DNA of 64,000 nt from Phycisphaerae bacterium (lineage in GTDB: Bacteria; Planctomycetota; Phycisphaerae; Phycisphaerales; SM1A02), in contig PBAX01000027.1 in NCBI GenBank assembly GCA_002716385.1, positions 142,388 to 206,387 of the forward strand, given 5' to 3'. A program made the translations under genes and the position numbers. Positions within the stretch are counted from its first letter, which is position 1. Every line of letters starts with the position of its first letter. Under the pieces are notes generated by a model. That model saw only the letters and a list, made by a program, of their open reading frames with translations. It was not told the origin of the DNA and ran no database searches. Shown in pieces: positions 50,153 to 59,065 of this stretch.

Positions 50153-52549
50153 TCAGCATTCGCCCCAGGCCGCGATGATCACGAGAACGTCATTCACATC
50201 GACGAGACCGCTGCCATCCACATCTCCGGATTCGTCATCCGTACCGTAGATGGAAAGAACCTCCAGAAGATCGTCGACATCGATGGCGCCTGATGAATCC
50301 AGATCGCCCGGACATGGGGCCGGACAATCCAGAACCTCGAGACTGACATTGTCGATACCCGCTTCGACGAGCGAGGCGTCGAAGTCGTCCTTGACCGAGA
50401 AGCGGACTCGCATGTCCGATGTTGGATCCAGATAATCCCCGATGTTGAAGGAAGCGGTCTCCCAGGACTGTCCCGTTCCGCCGGTCGAATGGACGAAGGT
50501 CCAGGTCGACCCATCGTCGTTGCTCAGGTGGGTCTCGAGGACATCATCGTTCTGACTGTCATAGAACCAGCGTGAATATGAAATTGATCCATCACTTCCC
50601 TCAAGACTGAATCTTGGGGAAAGCAGACGTGTGGGCCCTCCGTCGACGTCGGCTTCACCGGGGGATTCCGGATTGGTCCCGTTCTGGGTGATGAAGCAGA
50701 TCACTGCGTCGGAACCGGCCGTTGCATCATCCTCAGGCTGAGGTGTCTGCACCCCGTAGATCGTGCCGATCGGATCGACACGCTCCCATGCCCCTGTACT
50801 GAGCGTCGGATCGTTTTCCACCGTCCAGACCGGATCGGGCTCCGATTCGAATTCCTCACGCTGGACCTGAATCGTGCCATTGGCCACAAGTGACGCATAC
50901 GGAGATCCGGCACCGGCCGAAGGATCCACATACATCGCTCCCGATGTCATCTCGGCTTCGAACCAGTAGGCGTACTTCTGAGTGCATTCACCAGCGGGCA
51001 AGGTGGCCTGATAGGTGTCGTTGCCAAGATTGACTATCGCCAACTCGATCAAGTTGCCCTCATCGACCTGCAGGTACATCCGACCGCTGTCGGATTGAAT
51101 CTCGCCTTCACCGATCAGTTCCAGACGAAAACGAATGTCCGTCGTCTGACCGGGCGTCAGATAGCCTGGCAGACCATCCGGATAGGAGAACACGATGCCG
51201 GTGGGTGGCTGGTTCATCCAGATCTGGGTTCCATCGCATTTGCCGAACACCAGATCCTTCCAGCCATCCCCGTTGATGTCGATGATGCCCACGTCGTGCA
51301 CACCATTGCGTTGGTTCTCGGGAATACCGGTCTCCTCTATGGAGAAGGTCACATCCGGAAAATCGCCGCGATTGCGGAAGATGTGGGTAGTCCGACCGCA
51401 TCCCGCGATATCGACATCCACGTCGGTGATGATCACATCCGGATTGCCGTCGTTGTTCAGATCCGTGATGTAGGTATCGCCGCCGAATCCGTTGGTGATT
51501 GAATCGAAGGTTCGGTAGCTGAAATTCGCGTAGCCGTCGGATCCGTTCCCGGTGTTGAGGTAGTAGGAGTCGACGCCATCGTCGGTGACGACCATGTCCA
51601 GCATTCCATCACCGTTGAGATCCCCCACTTCGACAAAGTACGGTGCCAGTTGATCCTGAATCTCGTACTCGATGAAGACTCCTTGATTGGAGGCATCGTT
51701 GTAGGTGATCGCTACATGCTGCGGCGGATTGAGCGATGTCTGCTTGACGATATCAAGCGCACCATCGTTGTTCATGTCCGCGATCACGCTGGCCGCACCG
51801 AAAGCGGACTCCCGCATCTCTGATGTCAGGCGTGCCTGCGTCTGATCCGTGAAGTATCCGTTGCCGTCGTTTATGAGAAGCCTGTTGTTGTAATCCTCGA
51901 TCTGGGTCGGACCCGAATCGTAATCGCCGAAATACAGATCGGTATCCCCATCGGCATCCAGATCGCCGAGCGTCACTGAACAGAAACGAGGCCCCGCCGT
52001 GGGATGCATCTGGGGAATACGGGCATCTTCGTACCGGAACCCCAGCCACTGACCATCATCCTCTCCCAGATTGATGTAGACCCTTGGATGAGAGAGATGC
52101 TTTGAATCATTGTCCGTCAGTGTCGGGGCCGTGATGATATCGAGCCAGCCATCGCCATTGAGATCGGCGAGCTCGACATCGCGATCGTTGGTGGGCGTGA
52201 GGAAACCCTGATCACCACTCACATCGGAACTGGTCGCGTACTGGGATGTCCGATCGACGAGGACGCCGTTTTCGTTCATGAGCAGCAGGTTGATATCTCT
52301 GCCTGCGGATGTGAACGGCTCCTTGCGGACGACGATCAGATCATCGTCACCATCATTGTCGACATCTCCGACTATGTAGTCCTTCTCCTGAGTGTCGTTC
52401 TCCCCAAGGGAAGATTCAACGGAGAGACGACTGCTGGTCTCATCCGCATAATTGACCCAGCCACCACTGCCACCGCCTGCCATCGCAACGTCGCAGAGAC
52501 AACAAAGAACAACCAGATGCCTGAACGGGAAGACTGTCTTAAAATTCAT
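50153..52549 (-). CDS. Secreted FG-GAP/VCBS beta-propeller protein with dockerin-like tag
   Basis: About 798 residues. A signal peptide (FRHLVVLCCLCDVAMAGG) is followed by roughly eight FG-GAP-type blades with calcium loops: GDVDNDGDDDLIVV, ADLNGDGWLDIITA, GDLDADGDTDLYFGD, ADMNNDGALDIVKQ, GDLNGDGMLDMVVT, TDLNNDGNPDVIIT and IDINGDGWKDLVFG. A Cys-poor beta region precedes the C-terminal paired dockerin-like tag ending WGEC. Such propellers bind ligands or carbohydrate. It follows the di-heme oxidoreductase gene by 43 bases on the same strand, so the two are likely one operon. The start could be 52558 (GTG) or 52549 (ATG). Confidence 0.85.
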   Translation of the reverse strand: MNFKTVFPFRHLVVLCCLCDVAMAGGGSGGWVNYADETSSRLSVESSLGENDTQEKDYIVGDVDNDGDDDLIVVRKEPFTSAGRDINLLLMNENGVLVDRTSQYATSSDVSGDQGFLTPTNDRDVELADLNGDGWLDIITAPTLTDNDSKHLSHPRVYINLGEDDGQWLGFRYEDARIPQMHPTAGPRFCSVTLGDLDADGDTDLYFGDYDSGPTQIEDYNNRLLINDGNGYFTDQTQARLTSEMRESAFGAASVIADMNNDGALDIVKQTSLNPPQHVAITYNDASNQGVFIEYEIQDQLAPYFVEVGDLNGDGMLDMVVTDDGVDSYYLNTGNGSDGYANFSYRTFDSITNGFGGDTYITDLNNDGNPDVIITDVDVDIAGCGRTTHIFRNRGDFPDVTFSIEETGIPENQRNGVHDVGIIDINGDGWKDLVFGKCDGTQIWMNQPPTGIVFSYPDGLPGYLTPGQTTDIRFRLELIGEGEIQSDSGRMYLQVDEGNLIELAIVNLGNDTYQATLPAGECTQKYAYWFEAEMTSGAMYVDPSAGAGSPYASLVANGTIQVQREEFESEPDPVWTVENDPTLSTGAWERVDPIGTIYGVQTPQPEDDATAGSDAVICFITQNGTNPESPGEADVDGGPTRLLSPRFSLEGSDGSISYSRWFYDSQNDDVLETHLSNDDGSTWTFVHSTGGTGQSWETASFNIGDYLDPTSDMRVRFSVKDDFDASLVEAGIDNVSLEVLDCPAPCPGDLDSSGAIDVDDLLEVLSIYGTDDESGDVDGSGLVDVNDVLVIIAAWGEC

Positions 52550-52592
52550 CAAGCTCACTCACTCTCTCGGTAGGGAAAAGGCCGAGACCTTC

Positions 52593-54287
52593 TCAGGGAC
52601 AATCCCCCCAGAAGGACAACAATGCAAGGATATCATCTACCTCGACTTCACCGTCCTCATCGAGGTCGGCGGGGCAAGGAGCGGCACATTCCCCCCAAAG
52701 CCCCAGCATGGCAAGGACGTCATTGACCTCGACAGAGCCCGATCCGTCCACGTCCCCGGGACAAGGCTCGCAGACATCGAGAGAGCCATCGGAATCACCG
52801 TCCAAGGAAGGATTCTGGATGATCTCGACGACATCCCAGATCGAGTTACCGTCGCAGTCCTCGAGCGACTCGTCGAAGGCCTCGATGAAAAGAGGAAGAT
52901 CCGCTGAATCCACCATCCCATCCTGATTGACATCGTGAATAGCGCAGGCATCATCGGGTGTGCAAGGTTGATTGAAACACTGCTGGATCCCTTCGCCATC
53001 GTCATTGCCGAAGACGTCGTCCCAATCGACGAGTTGGGAACCATCGGCATCGAACTCGATTCGACCAAGCGAATCCAGAAATTGGATCAACAACGACTTG
53101 TCTGCGGCACTCAGGGATGCGAAGGCCTGAGCCGTGTCGATCCCCTGGCTGGCGAGCAGACCATGTTCGTAGATCGCATACGTCACGCGATCCTCGAAGG
53201 AGCCATCCGCGAATCGACCGTCGTGCCAGATTGGCACTCGATATCTCAATCCCCACAGCGGTGGTGTTCGCAGCTGTCGCTCACCTGCAGCCCCATCCTG
53301 TATGCCGTCACCGGCCAACCCCATGCCATGCAGAAGGAAATCCCCGTACGGATGTATGTCGACATCGCGCAAGGCTGCTTCCAGATTCGGATCATTCGCC
53401 GTGGTGTAGCTCGGCACATGACAGGCCGAACACCCGACCTGCTCGAATATCAGTTCCCCCGACATGCCTGAACGAGGCGTCTGTGGAGGCGGTGCGAGAT
53501 ATCGCTGGAAATCGGTCACTCGCTGAACGAACGTCACCGGCCCCCCGTCCGGCGGATCCTCGGGATCAGCCACCTCGTCACAAAGATCGATGAGACTGCT
53601 GTCGCCCTGTGGCGCAATCTCATCGGGCAGTATCGCGTTCGTCATGCCCATCTCATTCAAGGCGGCATCGGCACTGAAGGACTCGACCGTTGCAATCTGG
53701 GCCTTCCATCCGAATCGACCGACCCGTTCCGGACCACCAGGATCCTCAAGCGGCACGACCATGTGGGCATCACCGCGAACCGCTGGATCCTGGGCATCAC
53801 GCACAGCCAGCAGATCGCTGTCGGGGATGGCCTCGATCAGCCCGTAGGCCAAAGCCCCCGGGGTCACCCTGAGAGTCGTCACGTTTGCTTCCGGAGGGAT
53901 GATCTCGATGCAGTCATCATTGATGCTCTGGGCCTGAAGCAGACTTCCGCCAAATGCATCAAGAGGTTCAAACCCCCCCTTCTTGCCCAAACGACCGAAG
54001 CGTGTAACGAACTGCGAGCCGGGCCCACCCACGGGATTGTTGTGACAGGATGCGCAGCTGGTCTGGTTGAAGACGGGCCCAAGCCCCTGTTCCGGAGTCA
54101 GATTGAACTGGTAGGCATCCAGCCCGGCGTAGAATCTGGCCAGTTCATCCGTCGAGAGCCCCGGCATCGGATCCCCCGGCCTCGGCTGGAGATCGGCTCG
54201 AATGCTGACGGGCCAATTCACAAGGACCGCCAGAGCGAAAACCTTCGCCAGCGACTTGCCGAACGGTGCCAATTGCCGATTTTTCAA
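52593..54287 (-). CDS. Secreted di-heme (DHOR-type) oxidoreductase with dockerin-like tag
   Basis: About 564 residues. After a signal peptide (FALAVLVNWPVSIRA) comes a c-type heme site C78-A-S-C81-H82 (NQTSCASCHNNPVGGPGSQF) and a second, C286-S-A-C289-H290 (EQVGCSACHVPSY), followed by TPPLWGLRYRVPIWHDG and DGRFADGSFEDRV, all hallmarks of di-heme thiol-oxidoreductase-like proteins. The last 150 residues carry three calcium-type dockerin repeats and end GDCP. A TTG start at 54287 with GGAG six bases before it is preferred over TTG 54299. Cytochrome maturation machinery must lie elsewhere. Likely first gene of an operon with the FG-GAP protein. Confidence 0.88.
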   Translation of the reverse strand: MKNRQLAPFGKSLAKVFALAVLVNWPVSIRADLQPRPGDPMPGLSTDELARFYAGLDAYQFNLTPEQGLGPVFNQTSCASCHNNPVGGPGSQFVTRFGRLGKKGGFEPLDAFGGSLLQAQSINDDCIEIIPPEANVTTLRVTPGALAYGLIEAIPDSDLLAVRDAQDPAVRGDAHMVVPLEDPGGPERVGRFGWKAQIATVESFSADAALNEMGMTNAILPDEIAPQGDSSLIDLCDEVADPEDPPDGGPVTFVQRVTDFQRYLAPPPQTPRSGMSGELIFEQVGCSACHVPSYTTANDPNLEAALRDVDIHPYGDFLLHGMGLAGDGIQDGAAGERQLRTPPLWGLRYRVPIWHDGRFADGSFEDRVTYAIYEHGLLASQGIDTAQAFASLSAADKSLLIQFLDSLGRIEFDADGSQLVDWDDVFGNDDGEGIQQCFNQPCTPDDACAIHDVNQDGMVDSADLPLFIEAFDESLEDCDGNSIWDVVEIIQNPSLDGDSDGSLDVCEPCPGDVDGSGSVEVNDVLAMLGLWGECAAPCPADLDEDGEVEVDDILALLSFWGDCP

Positions 54288-54342
54288 ACCTCTCTCCAAG
54301 CTGGACGCAACCGTGCTTCCTTACACTAACTTATAGAAAGCC

Positions 54343-55152
54343 GTGAAAAGAACACAAATTACTATTCGCAGAAAACCCGCTCACGGGATCCATATAAAGG
54401 TTGTCATTGCCGCTTTACTGTCGGTGAATGCATGCGAAAGACCATCAGCGGACCCTCCTCCCGGGACCGCCTCCACCGATTCGAGTGCATCCGTAGCGAC
54501 TCCGGCTCTTGATGAGTCCCTGAGCGAGCATTTCAAGCTCATCGAAGAGGAACGAACCGGGCCGGCCAGAGTACGCATACGCCAATGGCTGAACGATCAT
54601 CCTGAAGATGCTCGAGGCGAGTTCCTCATGGGTCTCAGCTATCACCAGGAAAAGCGATACGGCCGGGCATTGAGATGGTTCAACCAGGCTGTGGAACATG
54701 AGCCCGTGTACCCTCCCGCCTGGCATTTCCAGGGATGGACCAACTACTACCTGGGAAACGCGGAACCTGCCCGCCTGGCATTCGAAACGCATCTTCGCCT
54801 CGATCCATCGGAAGGTGATTCGCACTTCGCACTGGGACTTCTGTCAATTGAGGAATGGGATCTCGATCGAGCTGAGATCCACCTGAACAAAGCGATCGAA
54901 CTTCAATCTGAACGACCCGATCGCACCAAGGGTGTATCGAAGGCCAAGGCCAGGCTCAGCGAAGTCGTCGAACATCGCGATGGCGACATCGCGCAGGCGA
55001 CGATGCTGCTCAAGGAAAGCGTCGAACTGCATCCGGACCATTATGAAGCGTGGTATCGCCTTTCCAGACTTCTTGAGATGCAGGGACGGAGCGACGAAGC
55101 CGGATCGGCGCTGGAACAGTTCCACATGGCCAAAGCGAGAGTCAGACCATGA
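54343..55152 (+). CDS. TPR-repeat lipoprotein
   Basis: 269 residues from GTG. A hydrophobic leader (HIKVVIAALLSVNAC) ends in a possible but non-canonical lipobox (VNAC), suggesting a periplasmic lipoprotein. Residues about 80-260 contain tetratricopeptide repeats: FLMGLSYHQEKRYGRALRWF, WHFQGWTNYYLGNAEPARLA, FALGLLSIEEWDLDRAEIHL and the last WYRLSRLLEMQGRSDEAGSA. The gene overlaps the following CRTAC1 gene by four bases (55149-55152). TPR/CRTAC1 pairs are frequent in planctomycetes, but their function is not established. Divergent from the oxidoreductase gene. Confidence 0.8.
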   Translation: MKRTQITIRRKPAHGIHIKVVIAALLSVNACERPSADPPPGTASTDSSASVATPALDESLSEHFKLIEEERTGPARVRIRQWLNDHPEDARGEFLMGLSYHQEKRYGRALRWFNQAVEHEPVYPPAWHFQGWTNYYLGNAEPARLAFETHLRLDPSEGDSHFALGLLSIEEWDLDRAEIHLNKAIELQSERPDRTKGVSKAKARLSEVVEHRDGDIAQATMLLKESVELHPDHYEAWYRLSRLLEMQGRSDEAGSALEQFHMAKARVRP

Positions 55153-56864
55153 TCTCGGGCAGATGTCATCTCGTCACGCCGATCCTGATGGCCGTCGCGA
55201 TGGTCTCATGCGAACACTCACGGGAAGAACACCCTCCCACTATCACGTTTTCGGATGTCACTCGGGATTCAGGTGTGGCGTTCACAACCACCTCCGGCAC
55301 GAACCCTTCGCGTCAGATTCTCGAGGTCAATGGAGGCGGCATCGCCATCTTCGACTACGACAACGATGGCGATCCCGACATGTTCATCGCAAATGGTGCG
55401 ACTCTTGAATCACCCGAGGATGGCCCGGGCTGCAGACTGTTTCGAAACGACAGCCGTGATGATCGCATCCAATTCACCGACGTCACCTCCTCTGCCGGCA
55501 TCGAACTGAACCGATGGGCCATGGGAGCAGCCGCAGGTGATGTTGATGGCGATGGTTTCATCGATCTGCACGTCACCTGCTGGGGGCCCAATGCCATGCT
55601 GAGAAATCGTGGTGATGGCACCTTCGAGGAGGTCACGAAGAGCACAGGCATGGAGGATGATTCATGGAGCACCTCCTCTGCGTTCGGAGATGTCGACGGT
55701 GATGGCGATCTTGATCTCTACGTCGTGAACTACCTGGAATTCGATCCTGCTTCGCCTCCCCCCCCTACCCGATACAAGCAGCAGGATGTCCTATCCGGAC
55801 CGCAGGGACTGATCCCCCAATCGGATCGGCTGTGGATCAACGATGGCAATGGAGGGTTCAATGACGCCATTCAACTTGGGATGATGGAAGCCGTACCCGC
55901 GGCCTACGGACTCAACGTCATCATCATCGATTTCGACGGAGACGGCAGACAGGACATCATCGTCGGCAATGACTCGATGGCAAACAATCTCCTGGTTCAC
56001 AGCGAATCGGCTGATGAGATGCTCGCCCTCGTCGACATCGGAAGCACCAGCGGACTTTCCGTGAACATGGATGGTTCCGAACAGGCCACCATGGGTATGG
56101 CCGTGGGCGATCTGGATTCGGACGGAAAGCCTGATCTTTTCACGACCAACTTCTCGGCAGACACGAATACGCTGCACCGAAGCCTGCCCAATGGTGGATG
56201 GCAGGATCGAACTCGACAGTACGGACTCGGCATGCCGAGCAGACCATGGCTGGGATGGACAACGGCGTTTCTCGATCTCGACTATGACGGGCTCGAGGAT
56301 CTCATCATTCTCAATGGTCATGTCTATCCGAACGCGACCATCGAGACCATGGATTCGCATTACGAACAGCCACCCCAGATCCTGATGAGACGAGGTGATC
56401 GCTTCGAAGCCCTGCCACCGGCAAAACATGACAACTGGCTTGGCATTCCACGTCGTGATCGAGCGGGCGCACTTGGGGATCTGGACGGCGATGGCGACAT
56501 GGATCTGGTGACCGCGGAATTGAACGGGCCGATTCGAATCATCCAGAACCAGACTCGCCCCCCGTCTGCACGCCTGCCGATCGTTGTTCATCTGGAGGAT
56601 GATCGAAACGGTGTTTCGAACCGCAACGGCATAGGCAGTCGAATTCGTCTCCTCTCCACACCCCCGGCAAGCAGATGGATCCATTCCGGAGGGGCCTTTC
56701 AATCTGCCCACGATTCCGCCGCCTCGTTCAATGTCCCCAGAGGGGGACAACCAATCGACTTCGAGGTCACCTGGCCTGATGGAAAGACGACCTTGCACAG
56801 GATCAAGCCGGAAGTCCGCACGTTGATCCGCCACAGTCAGGGCACGTCCGCCGATCCCGGCTGA
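55149..56864 (+). CDS. CRTAC1-type FG-GAP protein with ASPIC/UnbV domain
   Basis: 571 residues. The N-terminus (MAVAMVSCEH, possible lipobox) leads several FG-GAP blades: AIFDYDNDGDPDMFIANG, GDVDGDGFIDLHVTCWG, GDVDGDGDLDLYVVNY, IDFDGDGRQDIIVGND, GDLDSDGKPDLFTTNF. The C-terminal 90 residues, GIGSRIRLLSTPPASRWIHS then FEVTWPDGKTTLHRIKPEVR, match the ASPIC/UnbV domain. Likely a surface or periplasmic calcium-binding propeller. Coupled to the TPR lipoprotein upstream; the MFS gene begins 38 bases downstream. No dockerin-like tag is present. Confidence 0.88.
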   Translation: MISGRCHLVTPILMAVAMVSCEHSREEHPPTITFSDVTRDSGVAFTTTSGTNPSRQILEVNGGGIAIFDYDNDGDPDMFIANGATLESPEDGPGCRLFRNDSRDDRIQFTDVTSSAGIELNRWAMGAAAGDVDGDGFIDLHVTCWGPNAMLRNRGDGTFEEVTKSTGMEDDSWSTSSAFGDVDGDGDLDLYVVNYLEFDPASPPPPTRYKQQDVLSGPQGLIPQSDRLWINDGNGGFNDAIQLGMMEAVPAAYGLNVIIIDFDGDGRQDIIVGNDSMANNLLVHSESADEMLALVDIGSTSGLSVNMDGSEQATMGMAVGDLDSDGKPDLFTTNFSADTNTLHRSLPNGGWQDRTRQYGLGMPSRPWLGWTTAFLDLDYDGLEDLIILNGHVYPNATIETMDSHYEQPPQILMRRGDRFEALPPAKHDNWLGIPRRDRAGALGDLDGDGDMDLVTAELNGPIRIIQNQTRPPSARLPIVVHLEDDRNGVSNRNGIGSRIRLLSTPPASRWIHSGGAFQSAHDSAASFNVPRGGQPIDFEVTWPDGKTTLHRIKPEVRTLIRHSQGTSADPG

Positions 56865-56902
56865 TACAAGCAGGGCTGGACGCCTGTATCCTCGTCATCC
56901 AT

Positions 56903-58207
56903 ATGGCGAATCAGCCTCGGCGATGGCGAAAAGTAGAAGCATTTGGTCCCGGGCACCCGCTGGCATGGATCATCTGGAGCGTTCCCGCGCTCTTCTTCCT
57001 GTACGAGTTCATACTGAGAATTGCGCCCAGCCTGATGCTGCCCGAACTCGAGCAGCGAATGCAACTGACCGCGGGTGGCATCGGCGCGGCACTTGGCGCC
57101 TACTACTACGCCTATGCCCCGATGCAACTCGTCGTCGGCGTATTGCTGGATCGATTCGGCTCGCGAAGACTTCTGTGTGCCGCAGCCTTGATCTGCGTCA
57201 TCGGACTGGTCATCGGTGCAGGTGTCTCATCACCCATTGGCCTGGCGGCCAGTCGGTTCCTGCTTGGTCTCGGATCTGCCTTCGCCTACATAGGCGCCGT
57301 CTATGTGGCGATGACCTGGTTTCCACACCGCCGCGCCGCGATGTTGACGGGGCTGACGGCTGGAATCGGATTCTCCGGCGCCATCGCAGGCGAGTTTCTT
57401 CTTGAGGCCATGTTTGGCACTCCACCAAGCTGGTCTCGAGGCATGTGGATCCTTGCGATTTTCGGTGCCGTGTTCGCGATCGCCATCTGGATCGCCGTTC
57501 CCGAAAGGCCAAGCTGGCATCTGCAACGGGTTGGCCGCAAGACGACGCACAGCATGCGCAGTGTGCTTTCCGGCCTCAAGGCGGTCACGACGCATCGGGA
57601 CACGTGGCTTATCAGCATCGGCTGCGCATTGATGTATCTCCCACTGGCATTCGCCGGGAACTGGGGGCCACGCGATCTTCACGTCGTGCTAGGCATATCG
57701 ACGGAAGACGCGCCGAAGCTCTACGCCATGTTCTATGCCGGCATCGGCCTGGGTTGCCCATTGGTCGGCTGGCTTTCGGATCGATCTGGTCGGCGACGAC
57801 CCTTCCTCATCATGGGCAGCCTGGCGGCCGCCCTGGGAACTCTTGCCATGGCCCTGCTTCCCGAATCCGCCAGCGAATGGATCTGGATCATCCTCCCGGT
57901 CTGGGGCCTTGTGGTGAGCACCTATGTGCTTGGCTATCCCATGGCAGCCGATCTCAACAGACGCGATGCCGCCGGAACCGCCATAGCCTTCGTCAATTGC
58001 ATCGGGATGCTGCTGGCTGGACTCATGGTCTGGCTCTTCGGCGTTCTCGTCGATGGGATCGCAGCCAGTCGAGGCCATACGGAACCACAGGCGGATGATT
58101 TCAGACTTTCATTGATGATTCTGGCCGCATTCATGACATTGGCCTGTGTCGCCAACAGTCTGGCACGGGAGCGGAGTCAATCCGACGATGCCGTAGCATC
58201 CGATTGA
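56903..58207 (+). CDS. Major facilitator superfamily transporter (paralogue of 32630-33961)
   Basis: 434 residues, twelve hydrophobic segments. The first part SVPALFFLYEFILRIAPSLM and YYYAYAPMQLVVGVLLDRFG closely match the transporter at 32630-33961, so they arose by duplication within this lineage. The ARFLLGLGSAFAYIGAVYVA-like segment (ASRFLLGLGSAFAYIGAVYV here) is also shared. The substrate is unknown. TATCCT ten bases before the ATG and the lack of a Shine-Dalgarno suggest a short or absent leader. Its last 31 bases overlap the convergent SDR gene. Confidence 0.9.
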   Translation: MANQPRRWRKVEAFGPGHPLAWIIWSVPALFFLYEFILRIAPSLMLPELEQRMQLTAGGIGAALGAYYYAYAPMQLVVGVLLDRFGSRRLLCAAALICVIGLVIGAGVSSPIGLAASRFLLGLGSAFAYIGAVYVAMTWFPHRRAAMLTGLTAGIGFSGAIAGEFLLEAMFGTPPSWSRGMWILAIFGAVFAIAIWIAVPERPSWHLQRVGRKTTHSMRSVLSGLKAVTTHRDTWLISIGCALMYLPLAFAGNWGPRDLHVVLGISTEDAPKLYAMFYAGIGLGCPLVGWLSDRSGRRRPFLIMGSLAAALGTLAMALLPESASEWIWIILPVWGLVVSTYVLGYPMAADLNRRDAAGTAIAFVNCIGMLLAGLMVWLFGVLVDGIAASRGHTEPQADDFRLSLMILAAFMTLACVANSLARERSQSDDAVASD

Positions 58208-59004
58208 CCGTGATTACCCGGCATCCGACTCAATGGCAGTCGACGTCTCAAGCAGGCAGGCATGATCATGAAAATCAGCCTGAGCGTCTTGTTCACGACA
58301 CCGGGCACACAGACTTCCCTGCCTCTTTCGACCGCCTTCCATCCGGCCGTGACAACCGGACCGGCTTCCTGCCACATCCATCGCGGCATCCGATCCACCG
58401 ATTCCCGATTTCCCAGAACATCATGGAACTCGGTTCGAGTGAATCCGGGGCACAAGGCCGTCACATGTACGCCACTGCCGGCGACTTCTCTGGACAGACT
58501 TCGAGCCGCCTGGACGAGGAAGGTCTTGGCTGGTCCGTAGTACCCGCCCGGTGTCACCGGCGTGAACGCCGCCAGTGAGGACACGTGGATAATGCGACCC
58601 CAACCTCTCTCCAGCATTGCGGGCGCAAAAGCATGTGCGAGCCGGATGGGAACGATGCCCAGCACTTCGAGCACGTCACGCTCCACCGACCATTGAGTTC
58701 TCAGAAAGAAATCAGGTACGGCATATCCGGCGTTGTTGATGAGTATGCCAACGGGAACATCGATCGATGTGATAAGCGATTCAACCGCATCGCGATCCGT
58801 CAGATCACATGGTCGCACCAGAACATCAACACCATGTCGCGTTCGTATCTCATTCGCAACGGACTCCAGCCGGTCCTTGCGGCGAGCCGTGAGGACAAGC
58901 GGATGCCCCAGCCCTGCGAGAAAAAACGCATACGCCTCCCCGATTCCGGAGGAAGCGCCTGTGATCAATGCCCAGACATTCGATGAGCCCTGTTCACTCG
59001 TCAT
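58177..59004 (-). CDS. Short-chain dehydrogenase/reductase (SDR)
   Basis: 275 residues. Classical SDR signatures: the cofactor loop TGASSGIG (15-22), NNAG (90-93), catalytic Ser near 142 and Tyr156-x3-Lys160 (GGYYGPAKTF). The ARRKDRL after the first Rossmann unit suggests NADP preference. The C-terminal part (VCVPGVVNKTLRLIFMIMPA) resembles YqjQ/DltE-like SDRs. The substrate is unknown. It overlaps the MFS gene tail to tail by 31 bases and diverges from the SecD-P1-like lipoprotein gene. Confidence 0.9.
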   Translation of the reverse strand: MTSEQGSSNVWALITGASSGIGEAYAFFLAGLGHPLVLTARRKDRLESVANEIRTRHGVDVLVRPCDLTDRDAVESLITSIDVPVGILINNAGYAVPDFFLRTQWSVERDVLEVLGIVPIRLAHAFAPAMLERGWGRIIHVSSLAAFTPVTPGGYYGPAKTFLVQAARSLSREVAGSGVHVTALCPGFTRTEFHDVLGNRESVDRMPRWMWQEAGPVVTAGWKAVERGREVCVPGVVNKTLRLIFMIMPACLRRRLPLSRMPGNHGQSDATASSD

Positions 59005-59012
59005 GCGTTCAT

Positions 59013-59018
59013 CGTATA
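59013..59018 (-). promoter_or_regulatory. -10-like TATACG before the SDR gene
   Basis: TATACG on the minus strand, eight bases before the ATG at 59004; no Shine-Dalgarno in between. A short or absent leader is suggested. Confidence 0.3.
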
Positions 59019-59065
59019 GTGGATGCAGTCAATATTCCCAAGCCAGTACATCCAAGGTGCCAATC

